Source: Ligula intestinalis
Lineage: Eukaryota > Platyhelminthes > Cestoda > Diphyllobothriidea > Diphyllobothriidae
Reading direction: 5' to 3'
Assembly: GCA_036362985.1 (NCBI GenBank)
Contig: JAYGXS010000004.1
Location: forward strand, 44,807,131 to 44,871,130
DNA length: 64,000 nucleotides
In this document: positions 1 through 9,285 of the stretch, one piece after another
Numbering within the stretch: the first letter of the stretch is position 1
Layout of the letters: every line of letters starts with the position of its first letter
Translations under genes and position numbers: made by a program
The notes under the pieces: generated by a model
Database searches by the model: none
What the model saw: the letters and a program-made list of their open reading frames with translations, nothing else
Told to the model about the DNA's origin: nothing

Positions 1-336
1 TTGAACTTAAGAGCAAGATTTAAGTTTGGACAGGCAAGGTCACTTGATTGTGAAGGGAAAGAATTTCTATGTCTGATCAAAAATCTCAAAAACTATGCAT
101 ACCATCAAACGGTTTTGTTTTTGACAGCCTTTTTGCCGTTAAATCAACAACCAGAAATTCGCACATTTATATAGCATTACGGGACACACATACCTTCCTG
201 CGTGCTCTTTCTTAAAAGAAGCATTTTACGATCAACTCAGAACTCAAAAGAATCGTAGTGGTCAATTCGTTGTGGTTGACGGTATATACAGTATGCCCCA
301 CGAAAATCCCCTAAATTTATGATAATGACCCATCCT

Positions 337-612
337 TTGCGCCCAAAAGAATTTCGTCGCGGCACCACAGTTACCATGGTCAAAAGCTGCTAATCCAACA
401 GCCAGCAGCTTAGCACCTCAACCGCCTACCAGCTCCCCCTAACGCTGATCAAATGTTGACCCCGTTTCGACCCCCCACCCATTCCCCTCCCCTGACAACC
501 GTCCTACTTTTTCTATTAACGCGCATAGTCAATCTACTTAATTACCCTATAAATGTAAGGGCTTGATGAGAATTATCGAAAACAAACGTATGTTCGCCAA
601 TTCATCTTCGGA
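337..612 (+). mobile_element. 5'-truncated Penelope-like element (group A), nested in the mariner element
   Basis: The first bases encode CAQKNFVAAPQLPW, matching the C-terminal endonuclease segment of the PLE at 40336-40707 (minus). Next comes a C-rich 3' UTR (CCCCCCACCCATTCCCCTCCCC) and the terminal sequence with a hammerhead-like motif at 559-599. It starts right after the mariner left inverted repeat, so it inserted after the mariner element. Severe 5' truncation fits target-primed reverse transcription. Confidence 0.75.
559..599 (+). ncRNA. Hammerhead-ribozyme-like motif, copy 1
   Basis: The order fits a minimal type I hammerhead. Stem I strand GGC is followed by core TTGATGA at 563-569 (consensus CTGANGA), a short stem II GAATTATC, then GAAA at 578-581. 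A stem III hairpin at 582-593 (ACA..TGT pairing), the TC cleavage dinucleotide and the GCC partner of stem I complete it. The first core base is C-to-T, so activity is doubtful. It sits at the 3' end of a PLE fragment, where such ribozymes are known. Confidence 0.5.
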
Positions 613-730
613 ATTTTTCAACGGGAATTTTCGCAAAAATGTTAATACTGTTTTCAAAATAAAAATTATTGATTACAATTATAACTTACAACTTTATTGT
701 GTAATTAAAAAACTGTTACCTAATAACAAG

Positions 731-1799
731 TTACAGATACCGCTCAAAATGCTGTCCATTAACTGCAGAACTGCGACGTAAGCGATCCATCCAGCTCTGA
801 ACTGCTCAACGAATGACATCAAGAGGGATGTTGTTCCATATGTCCATAAACACATGTTTTATTGACCCAATATCAGTGATTCCTATTCCTCGTCTCTGAA
901 CCTCCTGTAAGAGTACACTCCAAATGCAAAAGTCCATTACATTAGGGTCAGGGCTCTTGGATGGCCATTGCTGGGGTGTGATGAAATCTGGAGTGTTAAC
1001 TCGGAGCCAGGCGACAGTGTCATTGGCAGTGTGGCTTTGCACCATCTTGCTGCCACGTCCAGGGTTCTCCCTGCATTACTTGATCAATATCTGTAAAAAT
1101 CTGCGGGCACATCTCCTCTCTGTAAACAACTTGATTTACAGTTTTTTTTGTTCTCCGACTCGGTGCAACACCTTCCTGCCCAGCAGCATCTCCTTCAATA
1201 AAATAGAGGTCTGTTTTGCCTTGCCAGGAAACAGCACCATAGCACATGATAGGTTTTTGCTGCTTGTCTATCTCCACCAGCAAATTTTCATCAGGAATAT
1301 CAGTTTTGACTTCCACTGCACGATATATGCGTTCATTTTGCCAATTCAGTGGTGCAGACAGGCAGAATGATGATTCACCTGAGAACCACACTTGTTTCCA
1401 TTTTTCTCCTTCACCGAAGCGCTGAAGCATGGCATCACACTTTGTCTTTCGAGCTTGCTGGTGTGCTTCAGTTAAAACATGGCGTTGAATACGTCGAAAA
1501 CATTTTAAATTGGATTTTGCAATTGTTCTGTGCACATACCCTTTTGAAAATCCCAGTTCTTTACAAATTTCACGTTGACTTGAATGTCCTCTGTGATGAT
1601 CTGGTAGAGTTACGGCAAGTTCCAAGACTGCTCGTCTTGTTGGGGAATAGTGCCTGCAAGAAGTGCCTCTACCAGGCTTACACACCTTTCCTACAGGTGA
1701 TCCACCTTGTTTGAATGCAGCCGCGACACCTCTAAACTGGTCAGTTGTAATGGTACCAAAAATTTAGGCAAAATGTTCCGACATTTCTGCAACCCCCAT
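731..1799 (-). pseudogene. Tc1/mariner DD37D transposase, inactivated
   Basis: A DDE/D transposase that would cut and paste the surrounding element. The probable original start is ATG at 1799. A TAA stop follows at 1764-1766, then an open stretch with a helix-turn-helix-like region (SQREICKELGFSKGYVHRTI). WFSGESSF occupies the place of the first catalytic motif, normally with Asp; Gly is encoded at 1377-1379, one base change from Asp. The second motif is WQQDGAKPH. A frameshift near 1036-1045 leads into the third motif, WPSKSPDPNVMDF. Rejoining the frames gives 37 residues between the second and third Asp. A TGA at 806-808 interrupts the C-terminal part, which continues SWMDRLRR to a TAA at 731. 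There are at least four independent disabling changes. Confidence 0.88.
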
Positions 1800-2128
1800 G
1801 TTGGATGTTCTTTCCGGAATAGGACGATGACCTCGCACTGGAAATTGCTTAGCTGTGGCATGGGTCTACACGTCTTTCCAGAATATTCCTGGCATATGGT
1901 GCGCAGGTGGGCATTTTAGAACCTTCTGCTCTGCGACCACCACCCACGTTGTAGAGGGTGCTCCTCACCACTGACCGAAACATGGCGTGGGTGACATGAA
2001 TGCGGGTGCGAACCAACGGGGGCGGCTTCACTTCGGATGTGGCCCAGGTGTTCTGTTTTCTCCGCCGTCGATCGTGACGGCCGCCGTAACAATCACAAAC
2101 TAAGGGGTTTTTTGTGGGGCACCCTGTA

Positions 2129-2950
2129 CTTGAGAAAAACGAATGCATATAACAGCTGCTATGAGACCCCTGTTGAAATGCTCAAATACATAAGCACACG
2201 ATACGCAGTCTATCGACTAAGAAATATTTGGATATCAACCAAAAAATTCTAGCGGTAACTTAGCCACTACTAAGCCACACAATGTTACTGAAAAACAGCA
2301 TAAGGCAAGGAAATTTGATCACAATACTGGAATAACCTCTACATTTAATGGCGTAGGCAGGGTGTGAAGTTTCCGCTCAGACTTTACTGCTGATTGTTTT
2401 TTTTTACTCCCCCAAAGGAGGTCTTTTTAACCACCCTCGCGGAAACTGCGTTTACCCTATCCTTTTAAGTCACTCTTTTAATAAATTCAGATCAACTCGA
2501 GATGGAGGGATTAATAGACATCTCTGGGAGTCCTGCTCATCTTCCACGCACGTATGCGCCCAGGTAATCTGATCAGCCCCACCCCCTCGGTGGGATAATC
2601 TGACCAACCACACACTTATATATGTCTCGCCCCTTTTCTCATTGCCCACTGGCGCTGGTAGCGGTGGCCTTTAGAGGACAGAACTGCAAGGATGAGCAAG
2701 GAGTTTGGCCGTACAACCACCTAGGAGAGCAGCAGCATCACCGAGCCAGCGGGTGGTTGGGTGGGTGGGAGAAGCGAACAAAGGTTGGCGGACCGCGAAT
2801 CAGCCATCTCGCGTGAACGCTGTATCAACTACCCCTCATGATCAAGTGCAGCAGCAGCCAGGCAAAGTTTTAAAGTCACGCGCTCAGGCCCGCTGGCAAG
2901 AGCACTGCTACCATCCCGCAACTATTGTCTCCTGGCAGAGGCTGGACTAA

Positions 2951-2952
<2 letters not shown>
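2129..2952. other. Intergenic, no gene recognised
   Basis: AT-rich to about 2480, then noticeably GC-richer (2500-2950) without a recognisable protein or RNA. Short open frames in the GC-rich part overlap on both strands and show no domain. It may be old repeat sequence. Confidence 0.4.

Positions 2953-2992
<40 letters not shown>
2953..2992. repeat. (AT)20 microsatellite
   Basis: Uninterrupted alternating AT. It directly abuts the first unit of the tRNA-like tandem repeat and probably marks its truncated left edge. Confidence 0.97.
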
Positions 2993-2995
<3 letters not shown>

Positions 2996-3415
2996 GTGAA
3001 GCGGGCGTTTGTAGCTAAGCGGTAGAGCATTAGCCTCCGGCAAAGGCTTTCTCTGATGCGCGGGTTCAAATCCCGCCAAACGCCTAGAGTTTTTCACACT
3101 TGGGTCAACTCAAATTAAGCAAATCTGCCAAACCAACTTAATAATTAAGTCAGCCTAGCAGTCATTCTGGTGGATTCTAGATGATTGCTTAGGAAATCCT
3201 GCTTGGGCAGTCAACTTTCTCCCGTATTGGTGGATTCCATATGAGCGAAAAGTTGAGCGGGTAATATCGATCCAAGTGTGATTAAACTCATGGCGTGAAG
3301 CGGGCGTTTGTAGCTTAGCGGTAGAGCATTAGCCTCAGGCAAAGGCTTTCTCTAATGCGTGGGTTCAAATCCTGCCAAACGCCTAGAGTTTTTCACACTT
3401 GGGTCAACTCAAATA
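2993..3415 (+). repeat. Tandem dimer of a tRNA-like / inverted-repeat unit (300-bp period)
   Basis: Two almost identical tRNA-like sequences lie at 3005-3084 and 3304-3383. Each has a perfect 7-bp acceptor stem GCGTTTG/CAAACGC, an A-box-like TAGCTNAGCGGTAGAGC, an anticodon-like hairpin AGCCT/AGGCT and a T-arm with B-box GGGTTCAAATC. The variable region is longer than normal (80 nt in total), so they are unlikely to be functional tRNA genes. Each is preceded by ATGGCGTGAAGCGG and followed by CTAGAGTTTTTCACACTTGGG. The roughly 215-bp spacer ends in CCAAGTGTGATTAAACTC, the inverse of the sequence after the tRNA. The pattern is therefore tRNA, left arm, body, right arm, tRNA, left arm. Confidence 0.85.
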
Positions 3416-3548
3416 TATGAAAGCATTTTCAGACTTAACTATCTGTGGGGTTCGAAGAGTTGCAATTTTCTCAACACACATAAACGTGCAGTTGAAGATA
3501 TATTTATTAATATGAATTTTGAAAATTAATTATTATGGAGGTGGACTT

Positions 3549-3706
3549 GTTAAATTTAATTGACCTACTTGTGAAGACACCCGCGGCATTCGGTGGGATT
3601 CGAACCTGCATACGAGGGAAGGCCTGCGCAAACCAACGCTCTACCTACATCAGCTACGAATGCCACGCTTCACATCGTGAGTTTTATCACTCTTGGATCG
3701 ATACGG
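3549..3706 (-). repeat. tRNA-like / inverted-repeat unit, single copy
   Basis: A minus-strand tRNA-like sequence at 3585-3663 has acceptor stem GCATTCG/CGAATGC (perfect 7 bp), D-arm TAGCTGATGTAGGTAGAGC and B-box GGTTCGAATCC. It is flanked on both sides by the same inverted arms as the unit at 2993-3415 (TCACTCTTGGATC on the right, TTGACCTACTTGTGAAG on the left). It is the same family with a different acceptor sequence, yet the stem remains paired. Confidence 0.75.
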
Positions 3707-6636
3707 AGTCAAATTTTCCGTACAAAACTAATAGATACTGGAAAATACAGCACAACACACATTATTTACACTTAGGTGAGCATTGACGTATAAAAATGAT
3801 GGCATGTGGATATTTTAGCAATTTCAAATACAGCGCGAATCTATACCATGGTTACAAAACACGATAAGCCTAGTTAGAACAGGGTCTCCACTGTGAATAA
3901 AAAAAGGTCCTCAGAAGATTAAAATTCAAAATAGTGGAGGTGGTAGATCATCGAGAGTTTTTGAAATTAACTGACGAAAAAACGTGGGCCAATCCTTTTT
4001 TGTTTCTTTAAATGTAAAACCGGTTCAACAATCTTTCAAAAACTGATGAAGTAATTAACAGCTAGCAAACCAACAAACTCTTACTGTGTAATTTGTGATA
4101 TGACCTTCTAAGCAGCAAGGAACACTTTGCAGAATATACTGTAATCAGGAACAGTAATTTAACCATAACTATGCTTCATTGAGATCCATTTGACAGATAT
4201 TCATTGAGAAGTTGACTAGTTCAAACCACCATATAAACAATTCTAAGTTGCTTATTTCCCATTAAAAACAAATTGCATTCGATCCTTTGAAAAAGGATCT
4301 TAAACAATGTACACCCAAAATAAATTTTTGAGAAAAGAAATGTTTAAAGCATTCTAAATGTCCAGCATGGGAGAGTGATTGTTAGTGTATGCTTTTTGTG
4401 AAATAGTATTTTTCAAGCAATGAACTTCGACAATAACTAAACAGTCATTTAAACTAAGCCTTTTCTTAAGGCTTTATAGTGTCAAAACGCTAATACTCGC
4501 TTCTCTGTGGACGAATACTGAGTATAAGCTTGGAACGTTGGCCACTTCTGCGTTTATTCGAATATTCACTAGACTCTCCGGAGTAAAGTTTTTCGGTCGA
4601 GTGTGAAAGCTAACTCCAAAAAGTTGTTTCGTGTCTGGAAAAAAAACGGTGGGGCAAAAAACTGTTGATAGCTCAGCACGTAACCTACGGTTACTTTGGC
4701 AACGCTTTGTAGCCATAGTAAAGTCGATAACAATAAGGATTTTAAACCAAATCAACACGCACACTGAAAATTTGTACAGATTCTACAGACGTTATTAAGC
4801 TAATAATCACAGTTTGTTAGCAGCAAATATGCGTTTGTGTATACAAAGAAGACTAACTTGCAGTTATTCATTAACTGTGATAAAAACACAACATACCGTC
4901 CTTCCTCTCCCAGCAGTGGAGCACCATTACAAATGCCATAGTTTGCAAACTAGCAACCTAGTGCAACTTCATTAGTATCAGCTATATATATATATGTTGG
5001 TCTACCTAGATTCTGCCACATACATACACCTACCAAGCTGTCACCTTCTGAATCAACTGAGGGGACGGGTGATCATGATAAATACGCTAGTGATTGCATG
5101 ATGCTAATGAAACTCGAAATTTATTTACCTTGAATTACGAACTAGTAAATACTAATGCTATTGTTATGTTTGCGGTGGAATACAGAAACCAAGAGATATA
5201 TTTGAATTACTGCTAGCAATTGTGCTACTCAAGCCTGTGCATCTAAAGTAAGCAGCACTTGCCTTCTTGAATTGCGAGATAATGAATAATCTAGGAGAGA
5301 ATTTGACTAATATGCGGTGTCGGCAACTTGTGAGTTGTTACTGGGCGTATTCGATTTCACCGATTTTACAGATAAGACTTTAATTTTAGTGGACAACTCA
5401 TCGGACACATCTTTGTTATCCAGGAGTGTGCGAGCATCCAGAAACTAAGAGCCCATTAGTAATTGCACAAACGGTATAAATGACGAAAGATGAACAGCAA
5501 CAAGCACACTAAAATACAGTCGAATGAAAACGGATAGTGACATAAACGTCCCAGGCTGGAGGCTTTTCAAATTTCACAAGTTAACTGAAGAATCTATAGT
5601 TAAACATGTGCATTAAAGAATCAAGATTATCTCCAGTTCTTATATTGCCCTGCAATATTTTAACATTAAGTTAAAATTCTGGAATCGAAGGACCCTTTGG
5701 GTGAAGTTTTAGTTCAACCGAACAATAAAAAAAGAAAAAAAGGGAAAATTCATGTCATTCTAATTTCCTCGGTACTGCACTATTGACTAAAATATACTCT
5801 AGGAATTACTTTGCAATAATTCTCGTTTGTCACATTTCACTTCTGTGAAGACAAAAAAGAATCAAAAGGATTTTATGTGACAAGACAAAGGAAGTGCATT
5901 TAGGCAATGTAAATTGAAGATCTTTATTGCTGTTTTAATGACTTTTGTTACATTTGTTAGCGAAAAATCGACAATTTTTGAAAAAGGAAACTTTTATAGT
6001 CGGCATTTGAATGTCATTAGTAACATCCCATTTGAAAATACGGAACAAAAATAACTACTAACGAAAAAAATCAGTTTTAGGTTTATACTGAATATAGGAA
6101 GCAGTAAGTTTGTACAAGATTCTGTGGTTAAAAAATGAGACAGTTGCATTTGAAGTTGTTTTTAGTAGATGAGATTTAACGCTTCATGACAAAACGAAAT
6201 AAATAACACTCACTACTCAATCGTTTGTCAGTCATGTCATCGTTTATTTTGATTTTAATTATCCAACACTTAAAGATGATAATTGTTTAAAGAATTGTCC
6301 AAAATTATAAAGACGAGTTTTTAGAATTACCGACGTCAACATAAAATTGTTTTCAAGAATAATTCTAGCAGTAGAGCGTCTCCTGTTAACGTCACCACCT
6401 CTTTCGAGTAGCTGCATGCATGGTTCCTATGTATCAGATTTTTACACATTCTTGCTATAGAGAGCAGAATGTAGTCAGACGTATTTTGCCAAAATCATGA
6501 AATCCGTAGCGGACAGTACTAATAGCAATTCAGGACGCAAAAAATAACAGTCCACTGGAATCAAAGTGGTGTATTAAACGTTTATTTGAAATGATCATTT
6601 TGTAATAAATAATCGTTTCGCAGAATTGAATAATTT
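3707..6636. other. Intergenic, no gene recognised
   Basis: AT-rich sequence with only short, domain-free open frames. A short (TA)n run lies at about 4983-4995. Nothing else was recognised on either strand. Confidence 0.5.
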
Positions 6637-6639
6637 AGT

Positions 6640-6862
6640 TGTCTCAGTTGAGAAAAATTATCGGTCACGGTGGGATTCGAACCCACATCGACAGAGAAAG
6701 CTGTGGTGTAGCTAACGCTTTACCAATTGAAGTCAAGGCTCTTGGCATGTCTTTATCTCTCAATTGGTAGAGCATTGGCTGCACCAAAGCCTACCTTGCT
6801 GATGTGCGTTCAAATGCCGCAAAAGCCACGAATATTTCACAAAGGGCCATTTTTAACAGCGG
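6640..6862. repeat. Head-to-head pair of degenerate tRNA-like sequences
   Basis: A minus-strand tRNA-like sequence (about 6668-6748, B-box GGTTCGAATCCCACC) and a plus-strand one (about 6752-6832, TCTCAATTGGTAGAGC and GTTCAAATGCC) face away from each other with almost no spacer. The complementary ACCAATTGA/TCAATTGGT segments make the locus palindromic. The right edge GAATATTTCACAAAGGGCCA matches the left arm of the 2993-3415 family. Confidence 0.65.
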
Positions 6863-6924
6863 GTTGTATGCCGGCATCCACTGCGTAATTTATCGCACAT
6901 ACTCCAGTTCAGAAATCGTTGATT

Positions 6925-7820
6925 GCAGACGAAGATGCGATCACTAGAACACAACTGTTATTGGCCTGATGTTTGGGGTACTTGCTTAAACTCATTCTCA
7001 GATAAATTCACTGATACGGGTGATGAGAACGCCAGATGTGCAGTATTTATAGGACCTAGTTGCAACGCAGCCACGTTGCTAATCCAATTATCAAATCCCT
7101 CATTTATCGCTGGGAATCGTGCATTATGCGATGACTGTACATTACTTTACATCCGAGTTATTTACTATCAGGAGTTGAGCACCGTTCTGGATTCTCTACG
7201 CGATGGTGACTCGTTGTTATTAAAGCCACTGGTTATCCGAGCCCTCCCAGCACGGCCAACTATTTAACTCTGTCAACCTCTCAGTAGAGAATATAGAACT
7301 CGGAATTAATTTTGTTTATTAATCTACCGCGTGTCCGTGAATCAAGATGAAAGCGGTTCACTGCGCATGCAGTTATCAATTCTAGCGAGATGTTTCACCT
7401 CGTCAATATTGAAGGTGAGAACAAGTGCCATCGCATGCGCCGTAAGCAGAAAGCTAGCATCCTTCCTCTGCACTGCTTCCGCATTTTCGCCCATGCGCTT
7501 GCGGAGTAGCCTGCCAAGTGCAACGGAGCTGGCAAAGAAATCCAAATGTTTTCACGCCATCGCACTGGGTTTTTCAGCCTCAATATTTAACGCCAGATAG
7601 TTCGTCCTGGTCGCCATGTAACTCCGACACCAAGCATTGTAAGGAGGTGTTCAGCTGCTTCCGAAAATGTCTTTACGCTTGCCAAAATGCGTGGATGGTG
7701 TCGCTTGGTCTCTTGCTTTATTTGCGCCTGCAACTATCAAACAATTTTCTTGGGCAGCCGTTTGCTCTCCCTGATGATGCGTTCGAACGAGGATCCGAAA
7801 CGTCAGAGCAATACACGCAG
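6925..7820 (-). mobile_element. Penelope-like element (group C), minus copy plus short inverted terminal piece
   Basis: A decayed endonuclease lies at 7342-7690 on the minus strand. Its 3' end at about 6925-6975 reads, on the minus strand, CATCAGGCCAATAA then TTCTAGTGATCGCATCTTC, the terminal sequence of group C. At 7773-7815 a plus-strand terminal fragment (CTGATGATGCGTTCGAACG then GAAACGTCAG) points the opposite way. Both 3' ends therefore face outward, an architecture seen again at 59225-60170 and 61359-61538. Confidence 0.65.
7342..7690 (-). pseudogene. Penelope-like GIY-YIG endonuclease region, decayed
   Basis: Read on the minus strand, the sequence aligns by eye with the plus-strand group C protein at 51221-51850. 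VGVTWRPGRTIWR matches the linker before the endonuclease. After a frameshift, GRLLRKRMGENAEAV corresponds to GRLLRTRIAEHAAAV of the GIY-YIG domain. The segment TFNIDEVKHLARIDN matches FRFDEAEILASGDN. The YIG motif itself is lost (SSVALGRLL), and at least one stop and one frameshift are present. In a live element this domain nicks target DNA for reverse transcription. No function is expected here. Confidence 0.7.
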
Positions 7821-8069
7821 TGTTTCAACAATCAAATCCTCATAATATTTTTCTACTTGATGTTCTCACGGTTGATGTTTTTAATTTCCTCCAAACTCAG
7901 TCGCAAATCTGGAGTAAATTGTCAAGTAATGCGGAAAACCAAAGTTAGGCACAAACACCCTAAGCATAACTATTAAAGAGAGCTGCTGCTTATTCAATAG
8001 AGTCTGATAGAGAAAAAAAGCCATTCCGTCAACTCCATTTACAAACGATGTATCGTGAAACTAACTTTT

Positions 8070-9285
8070 AGAACTCTACAGAGTTTCTACAGAAACTACA
8101 GGGAACCACAATCTCCGATGATGAGATAATGGTCTTGTTCGACATCATTTACCTGTTCACCTCAATACCACTCGACGAATTAAGGCAATTTACAGAGAAA
8201 GTCCTAAGAACATATGAAACTAAGGTTTCTGCAGCTGCCTTACTTAAACTGTTAGATCTTGGGCAAGAAGCCAATTTTTCATTTGACCATCAATACTTTT
8301 AACAATTAAAAGGAGTTCCATTTAGGTCATCCATGTCAGGGTTTATTGCAAAAAAATATCGTAGAAGCTGAATCATCGACACATTTGTTATTGTTAAAGA
8401 GGAGTTACTAGAAGCAAGCCATTACACTACCAACCTAACTATTCAGGGCATTCAATTCACGCTTAAGAAGAAGATTAACAGTAAATCCTCAATTTTGAAT
8501 GTTCTTGTGCAGTGAAATGCTAACGGAACATTACAAACGTGCGTTTACCGCAACGGCACATATACGGAAGTCATTATTAACTACGAGAGTACCAACCCCA
8601 TCTCTCACAAAAGGAGTGTCGTCAACAATCTGCTACGCCGAGCGGAGGTCCACTGCTCCGATGAAGAAACCTATCAAGTCAAGCTCACTTATCTGTTCGA
8701 TTTGTTTTTTCGCAGTGGTTGCTCCACAGTCTTTGTACACTGATGCACGAAATGACAAAAATCTAACAAAAAGGTACAAAAAGGTTCAACTGAAGTACTC
8801 ATGTGCATATCCTTCCTTAAATAAGCAATGTATTCGAAGTCGTTAGAGAGCACTTGCGGAAATACCAAATAAAAGTGACGCACAAACCGATGGCTACTAT
8901 ACGCACCCAGCCTGTACACCCCAAGGACAGAATTGACTATCTCAATAAAAATAATTCATCTACAAGATCCCATGCAAAGTTTTGGATAGCGTATATTGTG
9001 GCCAAACGTGAAGATCCGTCTCCACACGCATCCATGAGCACCAACTTGCAGTGGAGATAAGTGACCATTTGTCCGAAGTGGTTATCCATTGCCTTAATAC
9101 AGAACAAACCTTTAAAATGTGACAAAGACGCATCGTCAGAGTTTTCTCCTCCAAAAGAGGCCGATAATTTCTTGAAGCCATCCACTCCGATAATTCGTGC
9201 ATCAACAGACATGCCCAGTTGGAGTGTGTGCAAACGTCTCAAAGAAAGAGGCAAGACAGGGCAGGCAGTCACTACGAAATAAAGT
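8070..9285 (+). pseudogene. Penelope-like element (group B): reverse transcriptase plus GIY-YIG endonuclease, decayed
   Basis: A broken polyprotein can be followed across several frames. EIMVLFDI with LFTSIPLDEL near 8130 is the RT motif holding the first catalytic Asp. A stop follows at about 8301, then LKGVPF and SMSGFIA (the G-x-P/S region). A damaged catalytic box (DTFVIVKEELL, where YVDD would be expected) lies near 8370, and TLQTCVYRN near 8540. KHLRKYQIKVTHKP is the linker. SVYCGQT, a TGA, then RSVSTRIHEHQLAVE near 8995 are the GIY-YIG domain, and a frameshift occurs around 9110-9120. The chain ends at 9280. Group A and C elements in the window differ clearly in sequence, so this is a separate lineage; the closest relative here is at 39100-39960 (minus). 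Confidence 0.78.

Larger units (their letters stand above)
289..2126 (-). mobile_element. Degenerate Tc1/mariner-superfamily DNA transposon, DD37D (maT-like) type
   Basis: Both ends show an imperfect inverted repeat beginning CAGNRTGCCCCAC followed by an A-run and CCCC, and each end is bordered by TA (287-288 and 2127-2128), the target-site duplication of this superfamily. The two ends match over about 35 bases. Between them lies a broken transposase on the minus strand. About 275 bp of the 1838-bp length is a later Penelope-like insertion directly inside the left repeat, so the original element was about 1.55 kb. The element cannot move itself, because its transposase has stops, a frameshift and a lost catalytic Asp. 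Termini and superfamily are seen directly; the maT assignment rests on counting residues between the second and third Asp. Confidence 0.85.

Noticed and set aside
924..1370. 148-residue plus-strand open frame
   Set aside because: It is the antisense shadow of the mariner transposase.
3005..3084. Functional tRNA-Ala gene (GGC at the anticodon position)
   Set aside because: The A-box, B-box and acceptor stem are good, but position 33 is not T, the anticodon arm is shifted by two bases, the variable region is too long, and a near-identical copy lies 300 bases away inside a repeat.
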